A stretch of DNA of 37,040 nt, taken from assembly GCA_002394235.1 (NCBI GenBank), contig DGTF01000036.1, positions 1 to 37,040 on the forward strand, written 5' to 3'. The translations under genes and the position numbers were made by a program. This stretch comes from Eubacterium sp. UBA4343. GTDB lineage: Bacteria; Bacillota; Clostridia; Lachnospirales; Lachnospiraceae. This document shows, in pieces, positions 1 to 8,539 of the stretch (its first letter is position 1; every line of letters starts with the position of its first letter). Below the pieces are notes generated by a model that was not told the origin of the DNA, searched no databases, and saw only the letters and a program-made list of their open reading frames with translations.

Positions 1-148
1 CTTACCATTTGGCGATAGCCCAATGCTTTGTGCATTGCCTTGCAACATGTGATATTCTATCAGACATCCCCGGGAAATGCAAGGGGAAATTTGATATTTT
101 TTATATTCGTATTTTTTTCTGCAAACGCTATATTGTTCATGAATTCTT

Positions 149-943
149 TCAGGCACTTTTCTGTTTTCTCCGAAAATAAAGCAGGAGAAAGCAGGTCACA
201 CAAGCAGCTGCTTCCGCAGCCAGACAGGATGCGGGAACAGATCCATGGAAAGTCTTTCGTATCAGACGGTCCCCGAACACAGCCCAGGCGTTGACGCTCA
301 TATGTGCCGCAACGGCAGCACGGAGGTCGCCGCTCCTTTCATAGACAAAAGCCAGAAGAAAGCCAAGCAGGAACGCGTAGAGAAATTGAATCACATTTCC
401 ATGATAGATACCGAAACAAAAAGCAGAGAGCAGGATTCCTTTTCTCATACCGGCATAGTACGCCGCGCGGCGGAACAGCATGCCGCGGAAAATCATCTCT
501 TCCGCTGCCGGTCCGAGAATCACTGTTCCGAGGATCAGCAGCAGCAGATTCTGGTTTTCGAAGGCAGGTGCGGCGTTCTGCGTGTAACCCGTGAAAACCC
601 GTTCCAGACCGCTTCCCGTGATCAGGCTGCTCCACACGTGACCGGCAAATGTAACACACAGACAGCCACACACCATCTGCCATGCCTTCCACCCGCCGTC
701 CCTCATCGGAAAGCGCATGGAGTCCACCCGGTAATTGTTCTTCTGCAGAAGAAGCGTGAGGCCGAATGCTGCGATGCTGATCCACATCGGGAGTGTCGGG
801 ACCCTGTCATAGATCTTCTCCGGATCATACTCTCCGACAATCAGCCCCGTCACAAGCAGAAGGACGACCGTAACCGCCGCCATGCACAGCCATATAAAGA
901 CCAGCGGAAAAACCACATCCCAGATTTTCTGTCTCTTTGTCAT
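149..943 (-). CDS. CPBP-family intramembrane metalloprotease (CAAX protease/Abi-like)
   Basis: 264-residue polytopic membrane protein. Hydrophobic stretches lie near residues 10-35, 52-66, 90-108, 133-147, 168-180, 184-200 and 240-256. The CPBP signature is visible: a paired glutamate with a downstream arginine (E148, E149, R153), then H181 in a Y-H-G-N context, then H214 in A-A-H-x-x-x-N. In this family these residues form the metal-binding catalytic centre in the membrane; members process prenylated or bacteriocin-related peptides, but no substrate is visible here. The ATG at 943 follows GGAG with 8-nt spacing. The gene lies 39 bp downstream of the HAD phosphatase and is probably the last gene of the CBS-argS-HAD-CPBP operon. 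Family call firm; function unknown. Confidence 0.85.
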   Translation of the reverse strand: MTKRQKIWDVVFPLVFIWLCMAAVTVVLLLVTGLIVGEYDPEKIYDRVPTLPMWISIAAFGLTLLLQKNNYRVDSMRFPMRDGGWKAWQMVCGCLCVTFAGHVWSSLITGSGLERVFTGYTQNAAPAFENQNLLLLILGTVILGPAAEEMIFRGMLFRRAAYYAGMRKGILLSAFCFGIYHGNVIQFLYAFLLGFLLAFVYERSGDLRAAVAAHMSVNAWAVFGDRLIRKTFHGSVPASCLAAEAAACVTCFLLLYFRRKQKSA

Positions 944-963
944 TTTCTTATCTCCGCAGCAGG

Positions 964-994
964 ACGTTTAAAGGCTCTACGTTTAAAGGACTCT
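964..994. repeat. Tandem 15/16-bp direct repeat spanning the HAD stop codon
   Basis: ACGTTTAAAGGCTCT (964-978) is followed directly by ACGTTTAAAGGACTCT (979-994), the same unit with one inserted base. The stop codon of the HAD gene lies in the second copy and the first copy sits in the gap before the CPBP gene. It looks like a small slippage duplication. Confidence 0.7.
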
Positions 995-1648
995 GTTGGT
1001 CAGAAAAGCCTCAGCCATCTCCTCTGGCGTATCAAAAACCAGATCCGCCCCCGCTCTCTCCAGTTCCTGTCTCCCGCCGTATCCATAGGCTGCACCGACA
1101 GCCAGAAGCTTCTCTGCTCTCGCGCCCTCAATATCATATTTCCGGTCTCCGACCATGCATGCCGCATCTCTTCTTCCCGAGAAGCCAGTCCTGTCCAGTA
1201 CCCGCTGAATCAGGCCGGCCTTGGAGATCGTCCCCTCCACCCCGGTCAGAGATATCCCGCTCACACAATCGAAGTACCTTAGAAATCCGCAGTCGTCAGC
1301 GATTTCCCTCGCAAACTTTTCGGGCTTTGAGGTTGCCATTCCAATCCGCCATTTTCTTTCCTTCAGAGAGCACAGCAGATCTCCGATCCCAGGGTATACC
1401 GTGTACTCAAGCTTACCGATCGATTCATACCGCTCCCGGAACAGACGGACTGCCTGAACACACTCCGATTCATTCATACCCATCTGTGCAAAGCTTTCAT
1501 TCAGAGGCGGACCGACAAAGAATCCAAGTTCTTCCGCCTCCCGATGCTGCCATCCCATCTGATCCAGCGCATACTGGGCACTCCTTGTGATTCCGAGCCC
1601 CGTATCTGTAAGTGTGCCGTCAAAATCGAAGACGATCAGGCGCTCCAT
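983..1648 (-). CDS. HAD-superfamily hydrolase, phosphoglycolate phosphatase-like
   Basis: 221-residue cytoplasmic HAD hydrolase. Motif I is F-D-F-D-G-T-L-T, with nucleophile D8 and acid/base D10. Motif II is T106-S107-K108-P109. K143 is the likely motif III lysine, and motif IV is V-G-D-R-K-Y-D with D168 and D172. The helical segment between motifs I and II fits a type I cap, as in Gph/PpaX-like phosphatases; the substrate is not fixed by sequence. I chose the ATG at 1648 because GGAGGAGAGGAG precedes it and the family normally begins a few residues before motif I. A GTG at 1750 would overlap the argS stop codon and add 34 polar residues, but its apparent ribosome site is also argS coding sequence. 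Follows argS in the same operon. Confidence 0.85.
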   Translation of the reverse strand: MERLIVFDFDGTLTDTGLGITRSAQYALDQMGWQHREAEELGFFVGPPLNESFAQMGMNESECVQAVRLFRERYESIGKLEYTVYPGIGDLLCSLKERKWRIGMATSKPEKFAREIADDCGFLRYFDCVSGISLTGVEGTISKAGLIQRVLDRTGFSGRRDAACMVGDRKYDIEGARAEKLLAVGAAYGYGGRQELERAGADLVFDTPEEMAEAFLTNRVL

Positions 1649-1746
1649 TTTCTCCTCTCCTCCCACGAACACATTTTCATCCATTTCCGATTTCCGGTCA
1701 CTGACCGCATCGGACCTGTTGTGTTCTTCCGGATCTTCAGGTTTCC

Positions 1747-3513
1747 TCACATCTCCTCCGGGGCACTGAAACCGAGGACATCGATTGCATCCTCCAGTAC
1801 CCTCTGAACAGTCTTCAGAAGAAGCAGCCAGGATTTCTTCTGCCCCTCATTCTCCTCGGTCAGAATCCGGGTCTCATGATAGAAGCTGTTGAAATTATTG
1901 GATAGCTCGTAAATATAGGCGCAGAGACGATGCGGCGCTTTTTCCTCAAAGGCACCGGTAAGCGCCTCGTTATATCGCGACAGCTGAAGCATCAGTTTCT
2001 TCTCAATGTCACTTGCGGCGTTCAGGATTTTCGCGTCTTCCAGACTTCCGCCCTCCGCTTTGAACTTATTCAGGATGGATTTGATTCTCACGATCGTATA
2101 CAGGATATACGGCCCGGTATTGCCTTCAAAAGAAGTAAAACGATCGACGTCAAACACATAATCCTTGGACGCCTGATTCGAGAGATCTCCGTACTTGATG
2201 GCAGAAAGTCCTACAATCTTCGCGGTTTCCTCTGCGTCCTTATCCTTGACGCTCTTATTCTCCACGATCTTTCGGAACATTTCCCGATCGATATCCGCGA
2301 TCAGAGTCTCCAGACGCATTACACCGCCCTCTCTGGTCTTGAACGGCTTTCCGTCCTTCCCGTTCATGGTTCCGAAGCCGAGAAATGTCAGTTTTGTCTC
2401 CGGTTTTACAAGACCCGTCTTCCGTGCGCAACGGAAGGTCTGGATAAAGTGCATCTCCTGACGCTTGTCCACCACATATAGGATCTCATCCGGATCAAAA
2501 TCCTGCATACGCTCGACAATCGTAGCCAGATCAGTAGTTGTGTAAAGCGCTGCTCCATCGGATTTCAGGATCATGCAGGGCGGAACCTCCTTCTGGTCTT
2601 TTTCCTCCCTGACATCCACGATCAGCGCGCCCTGATCCTCGTAGGCGTATCCCTTGTCCTTCATCATCTGAACCATGTCCGGGATATAGGCCTGTGCATC
2701 CGACTCTCCCTTCCACAGATCAAAATGGACGTCCAGTTTTTCGTAGTTTTTCTTCAGATCGGTGACTGAAACGGAAATGATATGTCTCCAGAGAGCCCGG
2801 TATCCCCTCCTTCCGCTCTGAAGCTCCGCCGTCGCCTGAAGAGCCTTATTCTTGTAGGCGTCATCTTCCTTCGATTTTTTGCTTGCCGTCGGATAAATCT
2901 CCTCCAGCTCGCTGATGGTAAATGGCGCCTCCTTCGGATATTCTCCGGTATAGGAGTCATCGAAATAGGGCAGCTCCGGTTTTCTTTCATGAAGCTCAGT
3001 GATGATCAGGCCCATCTGAAGCCCCCAGTCTCCGAGATGAACATCACCGATCATGTGATGGCCGAGCCGGCGGCCCATGCGCCGGATACTTTCTCCGATA
3101 ATTGCGGAACGCAGATGTCCGACATGAAGAGGTTTCGCGACATTGGGGCCGCCGTAGTCGATGACGATTGTCTCCGGGTCTGCCGTCTTTGCAACGGAGA
3201 GTTCCTGATCCTCCGCCATTTTCTGAAGGTATTCCGCAACGGATTTTCTGTTCAGCGTGATGTTAATAAAGCCCGGCATAACGGCTTCCGCCTTCTCGAT
3301 CAGTTCGGAATCCTGAAGATACGCTACAACATCTCCGGCGATCTGTATCGGTGCCTTTTTGTACTGCTTTTTGGCTGCCATTGCTCCGTTACACTGATAC
3401 TCACAGAGATCCGGGCGGTTTGAGACAGTGACCCGGGCAAATCCGGCATCATATCCCGCCCTTTCAAAGGCTTCTGCTACTACTTCACTGATTTCTTCGA
3501 TTACTTTCTTCAT
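1747..3513 (-). CDS. argS: Arginyl-tRNA synthetase
   Basis: 588-residue class I aminoacyl-tRNA synthetase that charges tRNA(Arg). An N-terminal Add-1 domain (about 1-90) recognises the tRNA D-loop. The catalytic core opens with N-V-A-K-P-L-H-V-G-H, the HIGH-type signature at 130-133. The KMSK-equivalent loop is F-K-T-R-E-G-G (391-397), the degenerate form usual for ArgRS. A helical DALR anticodon-binding domain fills the C-terminus. Length is normal. The start codon overlaps the stop of the upstream CBS-domain gene by four bases (ATGA), which suggests translational coupling. Confidence 0.97.
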   Translation of the reverse strand: MKKVIEEISEVVAEAFERAGYDAGFARVTVSNRPDLCEYQCNGAMAAKKQYKKAPIQIAGDVVAYLQDSELIEKAEAVMPGFINITLNRKSVAEYLQKMAEDQELSVAKTADPETIVIDYGGPNVAKPLHVGHLRSAIIGESIRRMGRRLGHHMIGDVHLGDWGLQMGLIITELHERKPELPYFDDSYTGEYPKEAPFTISELEEIYPTASKKSKEDDAYKNKALQATAELQSGRRGYRALWRHIISVSVTDLKKNYEKLDVHFDLWKGESDAQAYIPDMVQMMKDKGYAYEDQGALIVDVREEKDQKEVPPCMILKSDGAALYTTTDLATIVERMQDFDPDEILYVVDKRQEMHFIQTFRCARKTGLVKPETKLTFLGFGTMNGKDGKPFKTREGGVMRLETLIADIDREMFRKIVENKSVKDKDAEETAKIVGLSAIKYGDLSNQASKDYVFDVDRFTSFEGNTGPYILYTIVRIKSILNKFKAEGGSLEDAKILNAASDIEKKLMLQLSRYNEALTGAFEEKAPHRLCAYIYELSNNFNSFYHETRILTEENEGQKKSWLLLLKTVQRVLEDAIDVLGFSAPEEM

Positions 3514-3995
3514 TTTGCTTTTTCCTTCTTGGGTTCTTCACCGGAGGAACGCTGTTCCGTTCGTTGCTGCAATTCCTTCAGTTCATCCCTGTATTTTTTG
3601 AAATGTTCATAGCAATACTGGATGATGGCCTTTCGGGTGATAATCCCGATAAAGACGTTTTCGTCATCGACCACAGGTACAAAATTCTGACGCATCGATG
3701 TCTGAATCAGATCCTCGATATCGCAATTGATATTGACCGGGTCCATCTTCCATCTCCGCGGAACGGAGGAAAGACGGATCTCCTCGGCGTCCCTGAGGCT
3801 GAGATCATACCTGTCCTTGATGATGCGCAGCAGATCTCCCTCTGTCAGCGTACCGATGTATCGTCCCCTTTCATCGAGAATCGGAATCGCCGTATACTTG
3901 TGGTATTCCATCTTCTCGATTGCCTGCCGCAGGGAACAGTCCGCACTGATGTACGCGCATTCTGCTTTTGGCGTGATAAAAAACAAGATATTCAT
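3510..3995 (-). CDS. Tandem CBS-domain protein
   Basis: 161-residue cytoplasmic protein made almost entirely of two CBS domains (about 1-60 and 75-135), with conserved pieces such as Y-I-G-T-L-T-E-G-D-L and F-I-G-I-I-T-R-K-A-I. CBS pairs (Bateman modules) usually bind adenine nucleotides or related ligands. No catalytic or membrane partner domain is fused, so this may be a stand-alone sensor. The last 20 residues are highly charged. It overlaps argS by four bases and is probably the first gene of this operon. The ribosome site before the ATG is weak. A link to arginine or aminoacylation is suggested only by the gene pair. Confidence 0.8.
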   Translation of the reverse strand: MNILFFITPKAECAYISADCSLRQAIEKMEYHKYTAIPILDERGRYIGTLTEGDLLRIIKDRYDLSLRDAEEIRLSSVPRRWKMDPVNINCDIEDLIQTSMRQNFVPVVDDENVFIGIITRKAIIQYCYEHFKKYRDELKELQQRTEQRSSGEEPKKEKAK

Positions 3996-4114
3996 ATAAT
4001 TTTACCTGCCCCGACTTCTGCAAAGCCGTTTAAGCGACGTCCGTGCTCCCAAAAGGATATTTCCTTCCGTCCCGCTCTGCAGATATTGCCAGACTGTGTT
4101 TTCGATGTCCTTCG

Positions 4115-4143
4115 TGCACAGACCGGATCTAATATAGTATAAT
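4115..4143 (+). promoter_or_regulatory. Candidate sigma-A promoter for the LUD-domain gene
   Basis: A perfect -10 box TATAAT at 4138-4143 has a partial -35, TGCACA (4115-4120), at 17-bp spacing. The predicted transcript starts near 4150, about 50 nt before the ATG at 4199. The minus-strand CBS gene starts on the other side of this 203-bp gap, but I see no convincing promoter for it. Confidence 0.55.
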
Positions 4144-4198
4144 GGAAACAACGATAAGTTTCAAGACAAGGGATTTTGCATGTAAAGGAGGATTTCTC

Positions 4199-4834
4199 AT
4201 GACACCGAAGGAACTAAATTACCGCCATCTCGGCGAGAGCATGATCAAAAAATTTGAAAAACGGAATATCGAAGCCTTCTACACCGCGACACGGGAGGAG
4301 GCAAGAGCGAAGGTACTGGAGCTGATACCGGAGGGATCCTCGGTGACCTACGGCGGATCCGCAACACTAAATGAATGTGGAATCCTTGACGCGGTCAGAA
4401 CCGGCAATTACTCTTTTATCGAGAGGACAGATGCAAGAACACCTGAAGAAAAGCGTGAAATGATGGCGCGGCAGATGATGGCCGACTATTTTCTGATGAG
4501 CACCAACGCCTTCACGAAGGACGGAGAGCTTGTAAATATCGACGGGAACGGCAACCGGGTCTGCTTTCTGATTCAGGGCCCAGCTCATGTCATTGTTGTC
4601 ACGGGAATGAACAAGCTTGCCTTTGATATTCCCGAGGCTTTCCAGCGTATACACAACTGTGCCACCCCGCCGAACTGTGTCCGTCTCGGCTGCAAGACGC
4701 CCTGCTCCGTGACCGGAACCTGCGGAAACTGCCTCAGTCCGGAAACCATCTGCTGTCAGGAAGTCATCACCCGCTACAGTAAACATCCGGGCAGGATTAA
4801 GGTAGTAATGGTAGGCGAGGACCTCGGCTTCTGA
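4199..4834 (+). CDS. LUD-domain (DUF162) lactate-utilisation-type protein with a Cys-rich C-terminus
   Basis: 211 residues. The LUD fold is recognised from G-S-S-V-T-Y-G-G-S-A-T-L (46-57), followed by L-V-N-I-D-G-N-G-N-R-V (111-121) and a hydrophobic strand near 129-136. Relatives include LutB/LutC-type lactate oxidation subunits, but this is the short stand-alone form and no lutABC partner is adjacent. Residues 154-186 carry eight cysteines (154, 160, 165, 169, 175, 178, 185, 186), enough for an iron-sulfur cluster or zinc site, though the spacing is not classical ferredoxin. The ATG at 4199 follows AAAGGAGG closely. An in-frame ATG at 4142 overlaps the -10 box and can be dismissed. Monocistronic by context. 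Confidence 0.8.
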   Translation: MTPKELNYRHLGESMIKKFEKRNIEAFYTATREEARAKVLELIPEGSSVTYGGSATLNECGILDAVRTGNYSFIERTDARTPEEKREMMARQMMADYFLMSTNAFTKDGELVNIDGNGNRVCFLIQGPAHVIVVTGMNKLAFDIPEAFQRIHNCATPPNCVRLGCKTPCSVTGTCGNCLSPETICCQEVITRYSKHPGRIKVVMVGEDLGF

Positions 4835-4851
4835 CATAGCCCGGAGGTCCT
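4818..4851 (+). terminator. Hairpin over the LUD gene stop codon, weak terminator candidate
   Basis: AGGACCTC (4818-4825) and GAGGTCCT (4844-4851) form a perfect 8-bp stem with the stop codon in the loop. It is followed by GCCTTATC rather than a T-run, so it may stabilise the 3' end rather than terminate transcription. Confidence 0.35.
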
Positions 4852-4865
4852 GCCTTATCGCTGCC

Positions 4866-4969
4866 GTTCACGCAGTAATTCCGCAGCTTATACAATTGGC
4901 GTGCATCGGCAGCGGTCAGGACCGGTTTCGCGAGTTCACGGAGTAATTCCGCAGCTTATACAATTGGCG
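4866..4969 (-). repeat. Two copies of a family B-like intergenic repeat (68-bp spacing)
   Basis: A 36-bp sequence occurs at 4866-4901 and 4934-4969 with one mismatch. On the minus strand each copy contains TGTATAAGCTGCGGAATTAC. This aligns with the left end of family B at 16291 and 25870 (TGTATAAGCTACGGATTGC), so these look like diverged or partial family B copies. The first copy on the minus strand begins about 6 bp after the stop codon of the ABC permease at 4976. They fill most of the gap between the convergent LUD and permease genes. Confidence 0.7.
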
Positions 4970-4975
4970 GCGCCG

Positions 4976-6250
4976 TCACTCTCTTCGAAGCGCGTCGATC
5001 GGATTCAGGTTCGCAGCCTTGATCGAGGGAAGCAGCCCGAAAAGGATGCCGATGGCCATCGAAAATCCGACGCCGATGAATATCGACGGGATGCTGATTG
5101 CCGCCGGCGTTCCGGATGATTTGGAAATCACCTCTGCGAGAACGATTCCCACAATGACTCCCAGAATGCCTCCCATACTCGTCAGGACAACGGATTCCGT
5201 GAGAAACTGTGCCAGAATACGGTTTTTTCTTGCTCCGAGTGCCTTCTTGAGCCCGATCTCACCTGTTCTCTCTGTCACGGACACGAGCATGATATTCATT
5301 ACGCCGATTCCGCCGACCAGAAGGGCGATGCTGGCGATCCAGATCAGAAGGTTGTTGGTGCTTGCTGCAAGCTCCTGCTTATTCTTCGCCTTTTCCAGCA
5401 GATCCTCTGCCTTGTATCGGATCGCGCTGCCGCTTTCATCCTTACCTCCTGTATCTGAGGCACTGACGGATTCATTCATGATATCCTGAACCTCTTTCCC
5501 GACATTACTCATATCCTCCGTCCGGACGGCCTTCACGACACAATTTTGCGGTTCGTCATAACTGTAACTGATCGGCCAGTCCGCGTCGGGGATCATAACC
5601 CTTCCATATTCCTCTTCTGCATAGGTCAGATAATCCTGAAAGGAATCATAGTTTGGCCGCGTCTTCTGTATTTTTCTCACAAGCCCCACCACCGTGTACG
5701 GTTCTCCCTTTATGCTGAGGATGTTCCCAAGAGCATTGCCGGACGGATACAGAATGTTTGCAGCCGTTTCGTCCAGAAGCGCAACCTTGCGGAACTTCGT
5801 GTAGTCCGCATCCACAAACGGACGGCCGGAATAAATCCGGTAACCGGTTGTTGAAAGATAATGTGTGTCGATACCGAGCATCTGTCCGCTGTCCAGCGTC
5901 TGGTCTCCGGCTGAAATACTGTCCGCATAACTTCTTGAAAGATAGAAGGATGCATCCGCGACATCGTCCAATTTCCGGATTTCCTTCTTCTGCGCATCGG
6001 AAACAGGGACGACACCGTCAGGCAGACCGCCGTCCATCCAGTAGTCGCCCTCTCCCTGCTTCAAAGATATCGTTACATTATTGTTTCCGGCGCCGATCAG
6101 ATTCTGCAGAATCTGTTTATTGGTTCCCTTGATGGTTGACACAATCCCTATGATCGAAGCGATTCCGATAATCACGCCAAGCATCGTCAGGAAGGACCTC
6201 ATCTTATGTGCCCATATGCTTTGAAAGGAAAACTTCAGATTTTCTGCCAT
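4976..6250 (-). CDS. MacB/FtsX-type ABC transporter permease
   Basis: 424 residues. A short cytoplasmic N-terminus and one membrane helix (about 20-42, with L-G-V-I-I-G-I-A-S) are followed by an extracytoplasmic MacB_PCD-type domain (about 45-290). A C-terminal FtsX domain has three membrane helices (about 300-322, 350-378, 388-412) and the typical E-R-T-G-E-I-G-L-K-K-A-L-G-A-R coupling segment. Such permeases work with a LolD/MacB-like ATPase in extrusion or mechanotransmission rather than classical import. The matching ATPase is at 8529-9314 and two adaptors are at 6293-8539 and 9327-10754. It is the last gene of the operon; the ATG at 6250 follows GGAGGAGAC. Confidence 0.92.
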   Translation of the reverse strand: MAENLKFSFQSIWAHKMRSFLTMLGVIIGIASIIGIVSTIKGTNKQILQNLIGAGNNNVTISLKQGEGDYWMDGGLPDGVVPVSDAQKKEIRKLDDVADASFYLSRSYADSISAGDQTLDSGQMLGIDTHYLSTTGYRIYSGRPFVDADYTKFRKVALLDETAANILYPSGNALGNILSIKGEPYTVVGLVRKIQKTRPNYDSFQDYLTYAEEEYGRVMIPDADWPISYSYDEPQNCVVKAVRTEDMSNVGKEVQDIMNESVSASDTGGKDESGSAIRYKAEDLLEKAKNKQELAASTNNLLIWIASIALLVGGIGVMNIMLVSVTERTGEIGLKKALGARKNRILAQFLTESVVLTSMGGILGVIVGIVLAEVISKSSGTPAAISIPSIFIGVGFSMAIGILFGLLPSIKAANLNPIDALRRE

Positions 6251-6292
6251 GTCTCCTCCTTGCTATTCATGGTTTGTTCTGTACCGAATGAA

Positions 6293-8539
6293 TCATGAGT
6301 ACAATTCATCAATCGTCCCTTCTCTCGTTTTTGCGCCTTCCCTGATATCTTTCCCGTAAGGAAAGGCCACCCAGTCAGACAGACTGACCCCGGATTTAAT
6401 CTGATAGGATCCATTTTCATATGTGCCTGTCTTGATTTCTCTCTTCTCCAGTCGTTTGTCCTTGCCGCGAAGATATACGTATTTTTTTCCGTTTTCATCG
6501 AGAACAAAGGCGCCGTACAGGTAGAAGTCGGATTCTCCATTCGCCGTATTATCCGGTGTGATTCCCGACGAATCCATTGTGATCTGAACATATTCGCCAT
6601 TCGTCAGAGCTGCATCGGCGCTGTCGATATAGGCGATGAACGGATATATGGAGTTGCTGCTGTCAGAGCCGTACATTCCGCTCGTATCCGGATACGAAGA
6701 GATGCTCTTTACCGTCGCCGGGTAGGTATTTCCCGACTGCCAGGAGGTTATCGTGACTTCCGTTCCCTCCTTTATCTGAGACAGACGGTTTTCGTAAACA
6801 CCTCCCTTTACATACAGGCCGGACGCTCCCGCCAGCTGCAGAAACGGGCTGCCGTCAGTCGGAGGATTGTCCGGATCTCCGGCTGTCTTGATGATTCCGT
6901 TCATCTTCGCCTTTACGACACCATCTGTGACATCCTGCTGCGCTTTCTTCACCTTCAGATCCGATTCCTGCAGATCGAGCCTCAGGTCCGAAAGCTGACT
7001 TTCCTGATCCCGGATCGCCTGCTTCAGCTCATCTGCGCTATATTCCTCATCGGGGGAAATCAGCCCGCTGCTGCCTGAACCGCTGTCCGTTCCGGAATCT
7101 GATCCGAGGGATGTCCTGCTTTTATCTGCTGTCAGAATTCCGAAATCTCCATTCCCGACACACGCGGGTTTCTGTGAATACTCCGCCGTTTCTCCCGAAA
7201 AAACAGCATCGTCTGCATCGTCTCCGATCCGCCTATAGCTTTTGCAGTCAGCAAAGGCTCCCCGAAAAACGTTATTTGTCGCTGAAACTGATGCAGGCAC
7301 GGTGCCTCCGCTTTGTTCTGTATCCCCCGCAGCCTCTGCAGGAGATGGCTGTGGAGAAGTCCCGGGCTCTGACCCCTCACCTCCCTGCGGTGTAGGAGAT
7401 GGTGTCGGGTTCGGCGGCGCGGTCGGCTCCTGAGACGGTGCGGGCGTATCCTGAGACGGTGCGGGCGTATCCCGGGGATCATCTTCTTTCTGAAGCTCTG
7501 TCAGCGCCTGCAGAAGCTTCTCCCTCGTTTCTCTGTCCATTTTCTTCAGGATGTTATTCAGCTTTTCTTCATCTCCGCTCAGTTTCTGCAGCGCAGCCGC
7601 AAGCTTGTCCGTATCACGGATTCCCTCCAGTGCCTTCGCGATCTGGTCTGCAGTCATAGCTGAAAGATCGGCAAAATCGGCATTTCCCGTAGCGGCATCC
7701 ACCGTCACCGGGCTGTCCGGATCCAGCCTGCAGATATCCTGCATCCATGCGGAAACAGCATGATCATCCGCGTCAAGAATCTCCAGAACAATATAGCGTT
7801 GTTTCTGACCCGTCTTGTCTGCCATTTCCTGCTGCTTACGGATAAATCCGGTACCAATGGTGATCCTGCCTTCCTTGTCCGGCTCGCAGAGAAACAGATA
7901 GGGTTTTTCTGCTGTTCCGTCCGCGGTCATTTCATTCTTTGCCTCCGAATCAGCGGTCAGCTCCCTGTATTTCACAAGCTTCATCGGTTCCCTGTCATTC
8001 CCGCCCGGTTTTTCGTCTTTGTTCTGCCCCGGTTCTTTAATGTCATCCGGACCGTTATCAGGGACAATGTCTCCATCATCGATCGATGATGGATCCACCG
8101 GCGCGAAATCGTCCGGCGGAATCACATTGCTGACCGGTTTCATCCGACGCAGAGTATCAAGGTTTTTCTCCGCCACCTCAATATTCAGCCGGATCTGCTG
8201 GTTGTTCAGTTTCTCCTGCTCCAGGTTCAGGCTTGTCTTTGTCGTATCATAAGCAAGGAGGACATCTCCTTCGCGAACCGCCTGTCCCTGCTTTACATAC
8301 ACATGCTTGATATCCTCCGTATCTGTTACGTAAATGTTCTGGCTGGCATCGGTTGTGACGACTCCCTGCATGGTCTGGCTGTCATACCCGTAGCCTCCGC
8401 TGTAATTCAGGTCAGAGGCATTGAAAACTGTGACAGTCCTCTGGCTGGTCGTCACCTGTACCGCGCGGAAGATTCCGTATCCGGCGCCTGCAGCAATCAC
8501 GGATGCAAGGATAACAGATATTACTTTCTTAGCCTTCAT
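6293..8539 (-). CDS. HlyD-like adaptor of the ABC exporter, with a very large central insertion
   Basis: 748-residue membrane-anchored adaptor. A helix (about 4-24) is followed by a biotinyl-lipoyl half-motif (V-K-Q-G-Q-A-V-R-E-G-D-V-L, 82-94), a first coiled-coil arm (about 100-133) and an insertion to about 500. The second arm (about 500-538), the second lipoyl half (V-V-K-A-K-M-N-G-I-I) and a beta-barrel C-terminus follow. The insertion holds an acidic linker, a possibly folded segment (about 185-275), a helical part (290-352), a Pro/Ser/Thr stretch (357-404, with T-P-A-P-S-Q-D twice) and a Gly/Ser linker (478-492). Usual adaptors are 350-500 residues. The ATG at 8539 precedes the membrane helix, follows AAGGAGG and overlaps the ATPase gene by 11 bp; a longer reading adds 59 residues antisensed to nothing but lying within the ATPase gene. 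Confidence 0.8.
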   Translation of the reverse strand: MKAKKVISVILASVIAAGAGYGIFRAVQVTTSQRTVTVFNASDLNYSGGYGYDSQTMQGVVTTDASQNIYVTDTEDIKHVYVKQGQAVREGDVLLAYDTTKTSLNLEQEKLNNQQIRLNIEVAEKNLDTLRRMKPVSNVIPPDDFAPVDPSSIDDGDIVPDNGPDDIKEPGQNKDEKPGGNDREPMKLVKYRELTADSEAKNEMTADGTAEKPYLFLCEPDKEGRITIGTGFIRKQQEMADKTGQKQRYIVLEILDADDHAVSAWMQDICRLDPDSPVTVDAATGNADFADLSAMTADQIAKALEGIRDTDKLAAALQKLSGDEEKLNNILKKMDRETREKLLQALTELQKEDDPRDTPAPSQDTPAPSQEPTAPPNPTPSPTPQGGEGSEPGTSPQPSPAEAAGDTEQSGGTVPASVSATNNVFRGAFADCKSYRRIGDDADDAVFSGETAEYSQKPACVGNGDFGILTADKSRTSLGSDSGTDSGSGSSGLISPDEEYSADELKQAIRDQESQLSDLRLDLQESDLKVKKAQQDVTDGVVKAKMNGIIKTAGDPDNPPTDGSPFLQLAGASGLYVKGGVYENRLSQIKEGTEVTITSWQSGNTYPATVKSISSYPDTSGMYGSDSSNSIYPFIAYIDSADAALTNGEYVQITMDSSGITPDNTANGESDFYLYGAFVLDENGKKYVYLRGKDKRLEKREIKTGTYENGSYQIKSGVSLSDWVAFPYGKDIREGAKTREGTIDELYS

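Noticed and set aside
1..148. Terminator for the CPBP gene
   Set aside because: CAATGC/GCATTG (21-37) and CCTTGCA/TGCAAGG (38-84) can pair, but no T-run follows on the minus strand. I see no gene here.
245..1282. 345-codon plus-strand open frame
   Set aside because: It lies antisense to the CPBP and HAD genes, has no ribosome site and its translation has no protein-like pattern.
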